Below, piece after piece: positions 1 through 9,456 of a DNA stretch of 64,000 nt. This DNA comes from Stigmatella aurantiaca. GTDB taxonomy: Bacteria; Myxococcota; Myxococcia; Myxococcales; Myxococcaceae. The stretch spans positions 434,001 through 498,000 of the forward strand of contig NZ_FOAP01000001.1 in NCBI RefSeq assembly GCF_900109545.1, given 5' to 3'. Each line of letters opens with the position of its first letter. The first letter of the stretch is position 1. Below the pieces are notes generated by a model. That model made no database searches. It was not told the DNA's origin and saw only the letters and a list, made by a program, of their open reading frames with translations. Made by a program: the position numbers and the translations under genes.

Positions 1-378
1 ATTCTGCTGATGGTCAGCGGCGGCATTGGAATCGCCTTCGCGTTGCTGGGCGCCGTGCAGTCCCTGACCGGGGGCAGCGCCGCGCAGATGGAGCAGATCC
101 TCAGCGATCCGAACCTTCCCGAGGGCGTGAAGACCTTCGCCACGGCGTCGAGCAAGGGCGGCATCTTCGTCAACCTGATCAGCCTGGCCCTCAATGGCCT
201 GGTCTTCTTCGGCGCGCTGAAGATGAAGAACCTGGAGAACTACAAGCTGGCGATGGCGGCTTCCATCATCGCCATCATCCCGTGCTTCGGGTGCTACTGC
301 ATCGGCATCCCGGTGGGCATCTGGTCGCTCATCACGCTCAACAAGCCCGAGGTGAAGTCCGCCTTCCGGACCGTCTAG
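1..378 (+). CDS. Small multi-pass membrane protein, 5' end outside window
   Basis: The frame is open from the first base, so the gene probably begins upstream; the first visible Met is at base 10. Three hydrophobic stretches are seen (about residues 1-20, 48-70 and 80-107 from that Met), the last rich in Gly and Cys. The tail LNKPEVKSAF resembles short DUF4190-like myxobacterial membrane proteins, but that is recall only. Function unknown. Its stop overlaps by four bases the stop of the convergent acetyltransferase gene. Confidence 0.7.
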   Translation: MLLMVSGGIGIAFALLGAVQSLTGGSAAQMEQILSDPNLPEGVKTFATASSKGGIFVNLISLALNGLVFFGALKMKNLENYKLAMAASIIAIIPCFGCYCIGIPVGIWSLITLNKPEVKSAFRTV

Positions 379-920
379 CGCCGCGCGGCGCCGGGCCTGG
401 GGGCACCTGCTCCCACGCCCGCCCCGGTGGGGAGCAGCTCCCCGGGCCCGTGCTTCTGCATCCGCGTGCACACCAGCTGCACCTCCGGCGTGAGCACGCG
501 CCGGGCCGCATGCAGGGGCACGTAGCCCCGCGCCCGGTAGAAGGACTCCGCGTTGAGGCTGGCATCCAGGTTCAGGGTCCGCGCCTGGGCGCCCCAGGCG
601 AGCGCCTCCAGCGCGGACAGCAGCGCGGAGCCCACGCCGTGGCCCACCGTCTCCGGGGCGACGTAGAGCGCCTCCAGCTCCCCGCGCACCGGGTCGAGCT
701 GCCCGAAGCCCACCAGCTCATCCTCCCACTCGGCGACGAGCACCGTCCGGGGCGGGTCCACGGGCATGTAGGCCTCGGGCCGCAGGAGGTCCACCCAGGT
801 GCTCACCTCCTGGGCGCTGTAGGCCCCCCGGCACAGCGAGGAGACGGAGCGGGTGTGGAGCCGCCACAGGCCGTGGCGGTCCCCCGCGTCTGCTTCGCGC
901 ATGCTCAGGCGGCGGGTCAT
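375..920 (-). CDS. GNAT family N-acetyltransferase
   Basis: A 181-residue protein with the GNAT fold: a strand-forming segment LEALYVAPE followed by the acetyl-CoA pyrophosphate loop (VGHGVGSALL, about residues 92-101), and a late LNAESFYRARGYVP segment typical of the family's last strands. It would transfer an acetyl group from acetyl-CoA to an amine; the substrate cannot be read from sequence. The last 25 residues are Gly/Ala/Pro-rich and probably disordered. It starts seven bases after the glgC stop on the same strand and is probably co-transcribed with it, though no functional link is obvious. Confidence 0.85.
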   Translation of the reverse strand: MTRRLSMREADAGDRHGLWRLHTRSVSSLCRGAYSAQEVSTWVDLLRPEAYMPVDPPRTVLVAEWEDELVGFGQLDPVRGELEALYVAPETVGHGVGSALLSALEALAWGAQARTLNLDASLNAESFYRARGYVPLHAARRVLTPEVQLVCTRMQKHGPGELLPTGAGVGAGAPRPGAARR

Positions 921-927
921 GCGGCGC

Positions 928-2157
928 TCAAGTCACCTTCATGCCCTTGGGGATGACGACGACGCCCCCCGCGGTGACGTGGAAGCGGCGGCGATCCTCG
1001 TCCAGGTCGTACCCGATGGTCATCCCGGGAGGAATCTCCACGTTCTTGTCGATGATGGCGCGGCGGATGCGGCAGCGCCGCCCGATGGTGACGTTCTCGA
1101 AGAGGATGGAGTCCTCGACCTCCGAGTAGGAGTTGACGCGCACCTTGGGGGAGAGCACCGAGCGCTTCACCCCGCCGCCCGAGATGATGCAGCCCTCGGA
1201 CACCAGCGAGTCCATGGCCTTGCCCACGCGCCTGTTGGGCTCGTCGGCGAAGACGAACTTGGCGGGGGGCAGGTTGTTGGGCTGGGTGTAGATGGGCCAG
1301 CGGTCGTTGTAGAGGTTGAAGGTGGGGTCCACCTCCACCAGGTCCATGTTGGACTGGTAGTACACGTCGATGTTGCCCACGTCGCGCCAGTACCCGTGCT
1401 CCTTCTCCTCCTGGCCCGCGACGCGGTTCTGGGCGAAGTCGTACACGTACACCGGGGCGTGCTTGTACAGCTCGCTGATGATGGACTTGCCGAAGTCGTG
1501 CGCGCTCTTCTCGTCGGCCGCGTCCCGGACCACCTCCTGCACCAGCACGTCGGTGGAGAAGAGGTAGTTGCCCATGGAGGCCAGGCACATCTTCGGGTTG
1601 CCCGGCATGGGCGGCGGGTCCTTGGGCTTCTCCAGGAACTGGCGCATCTGCCCGTCGGGCCCCACGTCGATGATGCCGAACTCCCGGCCCTGCTCGATGG
1701 GCACCGGGATGGCGGCCACCGTGCACGCGGCCTTCTTGGCCACGTGGAAGCTCAACATCTCCCGCGTGTCCATCCGGTACACGTGGTCCGCGCCGAAGAC
1801 GAAGATGTAGTCCGGCTCCTCGTCCGTGATGATGTTGAGGTTCTGGTAGATGGCGTCCGCGCTGCCCTTGTACCAGTCGAGCCCGGTGCGCATCTGCGCC
1901 GGCACCGCCTCCACGTAGTGGCCCAGGAAGGCCGTCATGCGCCACGTGCGCGACAGGTGATTGTTCAGCGAGTCGCTCTTGTACTGCGTGAGGACCTTCA
2001 TCCGGTACACGCCGGAGTTCGCGAAATTGGAGAGAACGAAATCGATGATGCGATACCGGCCGCCGAACGGCACCGCCGGCTTCGCGCGCTCGCGCGTGAG
2101 CGGCTCGAGCCGGGTTCCCGCACCACCTGCCAGAATCATCGCCAACAGCTTTGCCAT
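928..2157 (-). CDS. glgC: Glucose-1-phosphate adenylyltransferase (ADP-glucose pyrophosphorylase)
   Basis: A 409-residue protein of normal family length. The nucleotidyltransferase N-terminus carries LAGGAGTRL with [10 protein letters not shown] (about residues 9-35), the regulatory and catalytic loop of GlgC. The C-terminal third has the left-handed beta-helix type repeats ([26 protein letters not shown]). It makes ADP-glucose from ATP and glucose-1-phosphate, the committed step of bacterial glycogen synthesis, in the cytoplasm. It is divergent from the FHA-GGDEF gene across 188 bases and followed by the GNAT gene. Together with treY and glgX at 13.5-18.8 kb it points to glycogen and trehalose turnover. 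Confidence 0.96.
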   Translation of the reverse strand: MAKLLAMILAGGAGTRLEPLTRERAKPAVPFGGRYRIIDFVLSNFANSGVYRMKVLTQYKSDSLNNHLSRTWRMTAFLGHYVEAVPAQMRTGLDWYKGSADAIYQNLNIITDEEPDYIFVFGADHVYRMDTREMLSFHVAKKAACTVAAIPVPIEQGREFGIIDVGPDGQMRQFLEKPKDPPPMPGNPKMCLASMGNYLFSTDVLVQEVVRDAADEKSAHDFGKSIISELYKHAPVYVYDFAQNRVAGQEEKEHGYWRDVGNIDVYYQSNMDLVEVDPTFNLYNDRWPIYTQPNNLPPAKFVFADEPNRRVGKAMDSLVSEGCIISGGGVKRSVLSPKVRVNSYSEVEDSILFENVTIGRRCRIRRAIIDKNVEIPPGMTIGYDLDEDRRRFHVTAGGVVVIPKGMKVT

Positions 2158-2345
2158 AGGCGCGGCACGTTAGCCTCGCCGACTCCGCCGACAAGAGTGC
2201 TTGCGTCAAGTCCGGGTGGTTCGTTGAGTTGACAACCGCCCAGGGGGGGGCACCCGGAGGCAACCCCCCGCGCCTGCTCGATGGGCGCGGCGCAGTGTTA
2301 CCTACATGGCTTCCGCTCCCCGAAGCGTGCTAATTCTGGGTCTCG

Positions 2346-3227
2346 ATGGCTGCCGATGAAACTCGGGTCACCAAGATCTCCACGATTACCGTCGGAAAGG
2401 CAGCCAATCGGGATTGCTGCCTCGTCCAGATCCACGGTCCGGAGCTGGGGAAGAAGTATGTCCTGGAGAGCGAGGAGTACACGCTCGGCCGCGATGAGGG
2501 GAACCACATCGTCGTGGACCTGGACAACGTCTCGCGCCGGCACGCGCGCATCCTCGTGCGGCAAGGCCGCATGTTCGTCGAGGACCTGGGGTCCACCAAC
2601 GGCACCTACCTGAATGACGAGGAGGTGCGCCAGCCCCAGCCGCTGCGCAGCGGCGACCTCGTCAAGGTGGGCGGCTCCATCTTCAAGTTCCTCGATGGCG
2701 ACAACATCGAGACCCAGTACCACGAGACCATCTACACGCTCACCATCTCGGATGGCCTCACCGGGGTGAGCAACAAGCGCTACTTCCTCGAGTACCTCGA
2801 GCGGGAGATGGGGCGCTCGCACCGCTACCACCGGGCGCTGTCGCTGATGATCTTCGACATCGACCACTTCAAGAAGATCAACGATGTGCACGGGCACCTG
2901 GCCGGGGACCACGTGCTGCGCGAGCTGGCGCAGTCGGTCAAGCGCCTGGTGCGCCGCGAGCAGTGCTTCGCGCGCTACGGCGGCGAGGAGTTCGCGCTGG
3001 TGATGCCCGAGGACGGGCCGGACAAGGCGCGGCTGTTCGCGGAGAAGATCCGCAAGCTCATCGAAGAGAAGACGTTCATGTTCGAGGACAAGGAGATTCC
3101 GGTCACCATCTCCATCGGCGTGGCCGACATGACGGCGGACATGACCGAGCCCTCCCAGTTCATCAAGGTCTCGGACGCGAACCTGTACAAGGCGAAGAAG
3201 TCCGGGCGGAACCGGGTCATCGGGTAA
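2346..3227 (+). CDS. FHA domain diguanylate cyclase (GGDEF)
   Basis: A 293-residue protein without membrane segments. Residues about 28-118 form a forkhead-associated domain (YTLGRDEGN, SRRHARI, DLGSTNGTYLN), which binds phosphothreonine. Residues about 130-292 form a GGDEF domain with the active-site motif GGEEF at 212-216 and FDIDHFKKIND before it, so cyclic di-GMP synthesis from GTP is expected. The usual inhibitory I-site RxxD, five residues before GGEEF, reads RREQ here (203-206), so the Asp is lost and product inhibition may be weak. The pairing suggests that a Ser/Thr kinase signal controls c-di-GMP; that is inference. Confidence 0.93.
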   Translation: MAADETRVTKISTITVGKAANRDCCLVQIHGPELGKKYVLESEEYTLGRDEGNHIVVDLDNVSRRHARILVRQGRMFVEDLGSTNGTYLNDEEVRQPQPLRSGDLVKVGGSIFKFLDGDNIETQYHETIYTLTISDGLTGVSNKRYFLEYLEREMGRSHRYHRALSLMIFDIDHFKKINDVHGHLAGDHVLRELAQSVKRLVRREQCFARYGGEEFALVMPEDGPDKARLFAEKIRKLIEEKTFMFEDKEIPVTISIGVADMTADMTEPSQFIKVSDANLYKAKKSGRNRVIG

Positions 3228-3233
3228 GCGCCG

Positions 3234-3989
3234 GTGGCGGACAGCGGTCCATCGAAGTGGCTCCGGGCCGTGTTCGTGCTGGGGGGCCTGGCGCTGCTGG
3301 GGCTGGCCGCGGTGTGGCCCTCGCTGCCCAGGCGGGGCCCTTCCCGGGTCGAGGTGGGCGAGGCGCTGACCGGGGTGAACACCGGCCAGTCCTACGCGTG
3401 GGTGCTCAAGACCGAGGACGGCGCGGTGCTCGTGGACGCGGGGGGAGACGCGGAGGGCAAGGCGCTGCTCCAGGAGCTGTCCGCGCAGGGGCTGAGCCCC
3501 GAGGACGTGCACAGCATCCTCATTACCCATGGCCACATTGACCACTGGGCCGGTGCGCACCTGTTTCCCAACGCGCGGGTGTGGGTGGGGCCGGGCGAGA
3601 CCGCCATCCTCCTGGGCCGGGTTCCCCTGAAGAGCCCCGTGGGCCGGTTGACCGGCCTGCTGCCCCGGCCCCCGGTGCCCGCTCAGCTGGAAGCGGCGCG
3701 GGACGGGGAGGAGCTGGACCTGGACGGGGAGAAGGTGCTCGCCCTCCACGTGCCGGGGCACACCCCGGGCAGCATGATGTACCTGTGGCGGGACGTCCTC
3801 TTCACCGGGGACTCGCTCGTGCACAGCAACAGCGGCCTGGCCCCCGCGCCCCTCATCATGTCGGAGAGCCGGGCGCAGAACGTCGCGTCCCTGCGCAAGC
3901 TGGCCGAGGTGCCCTTCACGCGCACGGCGGATGGGCACTCGGGCGTCACGGACAACGCCCGCGAGGCGCTGCGCGGGCTGCTGCGCTAG
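3234..3989 (+). CDS. Metallo-beta-lactamase fold hydrolase with N-terminal membrane anchor
   Basis: A 251-residue protein starting at a GTG six bases after the FHA-GGDEF stop. One hydrophobic segment (about residues 10-30) can act as a membrane anchor or uncleaved signal. The metal-binding motif HGHIDH at 99-104 is intact, and later histidines lie in LHVPGHTPGSM and the aspartate in FTGDSLV, as in the glyoxalase-II-like subgroup. Substrate unknown; a periplasm-facing thioester or ester hydrolase is possible. Its stop is one base from the stop of the convergent SDR gene. Confidence 0.88.
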   Translation: MADSGPSKWLRAVFVLGGLALLGLAAVWPSLPRRGPSRVEVGEALTGVNTGQSYAWVLKTEDGAVLVDAGGDAEGKALLQELSAQGLSPEDVHSILITHGHIDHWAGAHLFPNARVWVGPGETAILLGRVPLKSPVGRLTGLLPRPPVPAQLEAARDGEELDLDGEKVLALHVPGHTPGSMMYLWRDVLFTGDSLVHSNSGLAPAPLIMSESRAQNVASLRKLAEVPFTRTADGHSGVTDNAREALRGLLR

Positions 3990-3990
3990 G

Positions 3991-5019
3991 TCAGGTGCCC
4001 TCGCGCTTCTCCGCGAGGTGGCCCTTGATGCCCGGCAGGCTCTTGGGCGGCATCTTCGTGTAGATGTACTGGACCGTGTCGTGCAGCGTCTGCTGCGGGT
4101 CTCTCGCCACGAAGCCCAGCTCGCGCTCCGCCTTCGTGGCGTCCAGGTAGAAGTAGTGCTCGCCGATGTCCACTTCCTGGGGGTCCAGGATGGCTTCCGA
4201 GCCCCGCATCTTCGCCCAGCGCTCCAGCACGTGGGCCCCCAGGACGTTGAGCTGGGAGGGCAGGCGGAGCCGGGGCGCCGCCACACCGGTGAGCCGCTCC
4301 AGCCGGTCGAAGAAGTCCGTCATGGACATGTTCACGCCCATCAGGTGGCGGCCGTAGAGCTCCCCGCGCGTCAGCGCCTGGAAGAAGCCTTCGGCCGCGT
4401 CCCGGGCGTCCACGAAGGACATGCCGCCGCCGGGCATGGCGGGCAGCTCCCGGTTGAGGAACTTCACCACCGTCCACGTGGAGGAGAGCCGGTCATCCCC
4501 GGGCCCCATCAGCAGGCTCGGGTTGAGCACCACCAGGGGGATGGCGTGCTTGCGGCAGAACTCGAGCGTCAGCTTCTCCTCGTAAATCTTCGAGAGGTAG
4601 TACGGCCAGCGCCCCACCACGGTGATGGGATAGTCATCCGCCTCGGTGCCGATGCGCTCGTCCTTGGAGACGGCGATGGTGCCGGAGGTGGAGGCGAGGA
4701 TGAAGCGCTTCACCCCGGCCTCGCGCACGTCCTTGAGCAGCTCGCGCGTGGCGTCCACGTGCAGCGAGTACATCTGCCGCGCGTCCCGGTCCCGGAAGGA
4801 GACGAGCCCCGCCAGGTGGTAGACGGCCTCCACGCCCTGCAGCGCGCGGCGCACCGCCTCGCGGTCCTTCAGGTCGCCGGGGATGTACTCCGCCCGGGCC
4901 AGGCTGGGCAGGGTGGGCTTGGAGCGGCCAATGAGGCGGACGTCATGGCCCGCGTCGAGCAGCTTGGGCACCAGGTGGATGCCCAGAAAACCGGTGCCTC
5001 CCGTCACGAGCAGCTTCAC
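3991..5019 (-). CDS. NAD(P)-dependent epimerase/dehydratase, fifth gene of elb-like operon
   Basis: A 342-residue extended short-chain dehydrogenase: Rossmann motif GGTGFLG at 7-13, VYHLAG at 67-72, and YxxxK at 140-144 (YYLSK). It resembles dihydroflavonol-reductase and 3-beta-hydroxysteroid-dehydrogenase-like members. It starts with a GTG that overlaps the stop of the upstream multidomain gene (GTGA), showing translational coupling. Position and family fit the last gene of the myxobacterial ether-lipid cluster (elbE-like), where a reduction in alkyl-lipid formation is plausible. The exact substrate is not shown by sequence. Confidence 0.88.
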   Translation of the reverse strand: MKLLVTGGTGFLGIHLVPKLLDAGHDVRLIGRSKPTLPSLARAEYIPGDLKDREAVRRALQGVEAVYHLAGLVSFRDRDARQMYSLHVDATRELLKDVREAGVKRFILASTSGTIAVSKDERIGTEADDYPITVVGRWPYYLSKIYEEKLTLEFCRKHAIPLVVLNPSLLMGPGDDRLSSTWTVVKFLNRELPAMPGGGMSFVDARDAAEGFFQALTRGELYGRHLMGVNMSMTDFFDRLERLTGVAAPRLRLPSQLNVLGAHVLERWAKMRGSEAILDPQEVDIGEHYFYLDATKAERELGFVARDPQQTLHDTVQYIYTKMPPKSLPGIKGHLAEKREGT

Positions 5020-8000
5020 GCGTCATGTCCTCCGCTGGGACTGAGGGCCTTGCGCTGCTCCTGCGGCGTGGCCTGGGCGTCGATGTTCAGCACATGGCCT
5101 TCCTTGAGCGCCTTCACGGAGTCCTCCGCCAGCCGCGTGGCGTAGCGGTAGCTCTCCGAGCGCGACATGCCCTGCGTCAGGTTCCGCAGGTCCGTGTGCT
5201 TCAGCGCGGGGCCGATGTGGACCTCGAGCTTCTTCGACTTCGGGAAGAGGGTCCCCTTGGGGAGCGCCTCGTAGGTGCCCCGCAGGTAGAGCGGCAGCAC
5301 GTCCACCTCATACGTGAGCGCCAGGTAGCCCAGGGTGGGCTTGAACTCCAGCAGCTCTCCGGAGGGCGAGCGCGTGCCCTCCGGGAAGATGAGCAGGTTG
5401 TAGCCCAGCCGGAGCGACTCCCCGGCGAGCCGCAGCGACTCGCGCAGGCTGCCGTGCCGGTCCATGGGGATGAGGTCCGTGAAGTTCTCGAAGTAGGCGC
5501 GCTTGAGCGGCGTGTCGAAGAAGTAGTCCCGGGCCGCCAGGGCCACCAGCTTCTGGCCCTGCTCCTTGAGCACCGTGCGGATGAGCCCCGCGTCCAGGTG
5601 GCTCACGTGGTTGGCGATGACGAGGAAGTTGCGGTTCTGCGGCACGAACGGCCGGCCCGTCACCTTCACGTCGAACACGCCGCCGTAGAGCACCTGCTGG
5701 CCGAAGGTGAGCAGCTGCCGGCCCAGGTCCGCCGCGAGCTGGGGCACTGGAATCTCCACCTCCTCGGAGCGCTTGTTCTCCTCGGAGATCTCCTTCGCCC
5801 GGGTCTCCGCCGCGGGCCGCTTGCCCGAGGCGACGATGAGCTTGCGCAGGTCCTCCACGGTGTTCACCTGCGTCAAGTCGTTCACCGCGGGCAGGGGGAC
5901 TCCCGCCTGCTCCAGCGCCACGGACAGCTCGGTGAGCATGAGCGAGTCGAAGCCCAGGTCTCCGGCCAGGTGCGCCTCGGGGCGCACGTCCGACAGTGGG
6001 CGGTTCACCACCTCGGCGACGAGCGGGTAGAGCCAGTCGCTCACGCCGCCCGTGGAGGGATGGGCCACCTTCTCGCGGGCCTTCTCTCCGCTGGAGGCCA
6101 GCCGCTCCAGGCGCTTGAGCTCCTCCACCACCAGCTTGCGCTTCACCTTGCGCGTGGAGGTGCGCGGCAGCTCTCCGTCCCAGAAGCGCAGGACCTTCAC
6201 GCGCCGGTAGAAGGGCATCTCCGCGCTCGCCTGCCGGAAGTGGGCCTCCAGCTCGCGGCGCACTTCCTCGCGCGGCCGGTCCTTGTAGTCCGGCACGCAC
6301 AGGCAGGCGACCTTCTCGCCCCCGGCCTCGTCCGGCAGGCCGACGATGGACAGCTCCTTGATGTGCTCGTGGGTGCTGTACTGCTCCTCGAGCTCGTCCG
6401 GGTAGACGTTCTTCCCGTTGGCATCGATGATGACGTCCTTCTTGCGGCCCATCAGGTACAGCCGCCCCTCGTCATCCAGCCGTCCCAGGTCTCCCGTGTA
6501 GAGCCAGCCGTCCTTGAGGACGGCCTCGGTGGCCTCGCGGTCCCCGAAGTAGCCCGCCATGATGTTGGGGCCCTTGGCCAGCACCTCGCCGATGCCGTCG
6601 TTGTCCGGCTGGTCGATGCGGAACTCGATGCCGGGCAGGGCCTTGCCCACCGTGCCAGGCTGGCGCTTGTTGGTGCCCTCCGCCACGGACAGCACGGGCG
6701 CCGCCTCGGTCAGGCCGTAGCCCTCGGTGATGTTGAAGCCGAAGGCGTGGAAGGCCTTGTGCACATCGTCCGGCAGCGCCGAGCCGCCCGACACCAGGAA
6801 CTTGATGCGCCCGCCGAACTTGCGGTGCACTGGCCAGAACAGCAGCTTGCCCAGGTTGATGGAGCTGCGGTTGCGGAGCTCCCCGTGCGTCGCCTGGAGC
6901 GCCTTGATGGCCTGCTCGACGATGGGGGGACGGGAGGAGAGCTCCTGGGTGATTTTCCGGTGCAGGAGCTGCCACACGGCCGGCACGCCGATCATCGCCG
7001 TCACCCGGCCGGTCTCGAACACGTCGCCCAGCCGGTCCGCGGTCAGCTCGTCGATGTAGGAGATCTCCGCGCCCCGGGAGAACGGGGTGAGGAAGCCGGC
7101 GGAGAACTCGAAGGTGTGGTGCAGCGGGAGGATGGACAGCAGCCCATCGCCCACGCCGATGGAGAACGCCCCGGCCAGCTTCGCCACCAGCGAGGCGAAG
7201 TTGCGGTGCGTGAGCATCACGCCCTTGGGGTTGCCCGTGGTGCCCGAGGTGAAGATGAGGCTCGCCACGTCGTCGGCCGCGGCCGACTTGCGCACCGGCC
7301 CGATGCCATCCGGGTAGGCGGGGTCGCCGCTCATGGCCTCGGCGAGGCTGAGCACCTGGCTGGGGTTCTCCCCCGAGGTGAGCGCGGGGGCCAGGCCGGG
7401 GTACTCCTCGAAGGACTGGTCCGACAGCAGGCACACGCGCGCCTGGGAGCGGCGGGCGATGTTGAGCACCTCCGCCTCGGTGAGCGCCGGGTCCACGGGC
7501 ACCACGGTGGCGCCCGCGCGCAGGATGCCGAAGTACGCCGTGCCCCACTCGGGCCGGTTCTCCGACACCAGCAGCACCCGGTCCCCGTGCTTCACGCCCG
7601 CGCGCAGGAGCGCGCTGCCAATGCGGCCCGCGTAGCGGTGCACCTCGCCGTAGGTGAGGCGCTCCTCGCGCTCGCCGGAGACCATGCGGAAGGCCACCCG
7701 GTGCCGCCACGCGTGCACGGACGCATCGAAGAGCTCCAGCAGGTCGCGGTGCGCGGCGATGACGGTGCGCCGCTTCGTCTCCTCCTCCAGGCCGGGGAAG
7801 ACGAACTTCTCCAGGCCGGGAAGGTGCGTCTCCATCCAGTACTCGCGCCAGTCGATGTTCGCCGGATCCCAGGGAATCTTCGCCCGGTCCGAGGGCAACA
7901 TCCGCGTGTAGACGGAGCGCGTGTTGTCACAGCGGAAGACGTAGCGGTTCTCCCAGAGGAAGGGCATGAACAGCTCGATGAGCTGGCTGAGGCTGGAGGC

Positions 8001-9428
8001 CTGATCCTCCACGTCGTCCAGCTTCACCTTCGCCCGGTCCAGCAGGGCCTGCACGGCGGGAGCGCCCCAGGTGGGCCGCATCTCGTCGATGGCTTGCTTG
8101 AGCAGGCGCGCGCCCTTCACGAAGGCGGGCGCGCTGAGGTTCTCGAAGTGCTGGCGCGTGACGGGCTGCGGCTCGATGCGCGCGCGGACCGCGTTGAGCA
8201 GCGCGTTGCCGCCTTCCTTGCGGCGGTAATAGCGGCGGCGGTAGAGCCCCACCAGCTCCACGGAGCGGCTGGCGTAGAACGGGTTCTCGTCGCCGGAGGC
8301 CAGGTGGTAGACGCGCCGCTCGTGCACCGTGAGGGCGTGCGCGGTGATGCCCAGGGTGGCGCCGGCCACCTGGTCCACCGGGATGATGTCCAGGATGGTC
8401 TTGAACCCGGCGGGGATGCCGCGCTGGCCCTTGATGCCGGCGAAGGCCAGGGGCGCCGAGGTGGTGAAGCCCTCGTTCCACCCCGGGAAGGGGAAGTGGC
8501 GCGAGGTCTCCACGATGGAGGGCCGGACGATGGAGTAGCGCAGGCCCGGCGTGGCGGCCATGACCTGCTCGCCCAGGCTCTTGGTGTACGTGTACGTGTT
8601 GGGCCAGCCCCAGTGCTGGGCGCGCTCCATGCCGGCGCGCACCAGCTCGGTGGTGAGCCACAGCTTGCGCTCGCGGCCCACCGCCAGGCGCAGCGTCTTC
8701 TCGTCCCGGCTGTCGCGGCCTTCCTCGGCCAGCCGGTCCAGCGCCTTCTTGCGGAACAGCGAGGTGAGGGCCTTGTCGTCGGCCTGCTCGCGCAGCCGCG
8801 CCACGATGCGCTCGGCGTCCTTCAGCTCCTGCTCCAGGCTGAAGTCGCGCCCATCCAGCTCGTCCTTCTTCGGGAAGTAGCCGGCCACCTCCTCGTCCTC
8901 GAACACGAGGCCGCTGCGGTTGCCCGCCACGAAGGCGGTGGACATGTGGATGAGCGGGGCGCTCCACTGGAGCGCCAGGTCCACCGAGTACTTCACCCCG
9001 TGGGTGTTGACGTTGAGGCCCACCTCCAGCGAGGGGTTGAAGGACACCAGGCCCGCGCAGTTGACGATGGCGGCGACCTTGCCGGTCAGCTCTTCGGCCT
9101 GTGCCTCGGTGAGGCCCATGCGCGGATCGGTGATGTCTCCATCCAGCACCTGGCACTTCTGCCGGATGAACGCCATCGCGGCCTCGTCGCCCAGCGCGTC
9201 CCGGAGCGGCTGGAACGGCTCGCTGGGGGCCACCTTGTCGAAGAAGCGGCGCTCGGCGGACGCGGCGCTGCCCTTGCGGACGAGCACGTAGACCTTGTCC
9301 AGCGCCTGCCCGTAGTGGGTCAGGAGCATGGAGAGGGTCACCTTGCCCACGAAGCCGGTGGAGCCTGCGAACAGCAGGCGCTTACCGGAGAAGGCTTGAG
9401 AGACGTTCAGTTCGGGCAGCTGGCTCAT
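5016..9428 (-). CDS. elbD: Multidomain ether-lipid enzyme: acyl reductase, acyl ligase, ACP and PlsC acyltransferase
   Basis: About 1470 residues. Domains in order: a fatty-acyl-CoA-reductase-like NAD(P)-binding domain (GSTGFVGK near 24-31, with a long reductase C-terminal part to about 560); an AMP-binding acyl ligase of about 570-1110 (TSGTTGNPKG near 726, YGLTEAAP, YTGDLGRLDDEG); a phosphopantetheine carrier with the attachment Ser in GFDSLM near 1164; and a PlsC acyltransferase with HX4D (NHVSHLD, about 1275) and FPEGTRS. This order fits ElbD, the polyketide-synthase-like enzyme of ether-lipid synthesis reported in Myxococcus xanthus and Stigmatella aurantiaca (recall). ATG at 9428 is preferred; an in-frame TTG lies two codons earlier. 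No strong ribosome site is seen. Confidence 0.88.
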   Translation of the reverse strand: MSQLPELNVSQAFSGKRLLFAGSTGFVGKVTLSMLLTHYGQALDKVYVLVRKGSAASAERRFFDKVAPSEPFQPLRDALGDEAAMAFIRQKCQVLDGDITDPRMGLTEAQAEELTGKVAAIVNCAGLVSFNPSLEVGLNVNTHGVKYSVDLALQWSAPLIHMSTAFVAGNRSGLVFEDEEVAGYFPKKDELDGRDFSLEQELKDAERIVARLREQADDKALTSLFRKKALDRLAEEGRDSRDEKTLRLAVGRERKLWLTTELVRAGMERAQHWGWPNTYTYTKSLGEQVMAATPGLRYSIVRPSIVETSRHFPFPGWNEGFTTSAPLAFAGIKGQRGIPAGFKTILDIIPVDQVAGATLGITAHALTVHERRVYHLASGDENPFYASRSVELVGLYRRRYYRRKEGGNALLNAVRARIEPQPVTRQHFENLSAPAFVKGARLLKQAIDEMRPTWGAPAVQALLDRAKVKLDDVEDQASSLSQLIELFMPFLWENRYVFRCDNTRSVYTRMLPSDRAKIPWDPANIDWREYWMETHLPGLEKFVFPGLEEETKRRTVIAAHRDLLELFDASVHAWRHRVAFRMVSGEREERLTYGEVHRYAGRIGSALLRAGVKHGDRVLLVSENRPEWGTAYFGILRAGATVVPVDPALTEAEVLNIARRSQARVCLLSDQSFEEYPGLAPALTSGENPSQVLSLAEAMSGDPAYPDGIGPVRKSAAADDVASLIFTSGTTGNPKGVMLTHRNFASLVAKLAGAFSIGVGDGLLSILPLHHTFEFSAGFLTPFSRGAEISYIDELTADRLGDVFETGRVTAMIGVPAVWQLLHRKITQELSSRPPIVEQAIKALQATHGELRNRSSINLGKLLFWPVHRKFGGRIKFLVSGGSALPDDVHKAFHAFGFNITEGYGLTEAAPVLSVAEGTNKRQPGTVGKALPGIEFRIDQPDNDGIGEVLAKGPNIMAGYFGDREATEAVLKDGWLYTGDLGRLDDEGRLYLMGRKKDVIIDANGKNVYPDELEEQYSTHEHIKELSIVGLPDEAGGEKVACLCVPDYKDRPREEVRRELEAHFRQASAEMPFYRRVKVLRFWDGELPRTSTRKVKRKLVVEELKRLERLASSGEKAREKVAHPSTGGVSDWLYPLVAEVVNRPLSDVRPEAHLAGDLGFDSLMLTELSVALEQAGVPLPAVNDLTQVNTVEDLRKLIVASGKRPAAETRAKEISEENKRSEEVEIPVPQLAADLGRQLLTFGQQVLYGGVFDVKVTGRPFVPQNRNFLVIANHVSHLDAGLIRTVLKEQGQKLVALAARDYFFDTPLKRAYFENFTDLIPMDRHGSLRESLRLAGESLRLGYNLLIFPEGTRSPSGELLEFKPTLGYLALTYEVDVLPLYLRGTYEALPKGTLFPKSKKLEVHIGPALKHTDLRNLTQGMSRSESYRYATRLAEDSVKALKEGHVLNIDAQATPQEQRKALSPSGGHDA

Positions 9429-9456
9429 GTCCAACTCGGGGCGCCAGGGGCGCGGT

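Noticed and set aside
853-2263. Open frames over glgC on both strands
   Set aside because: The GlgC frame shows all family motifs; the others are shadows.
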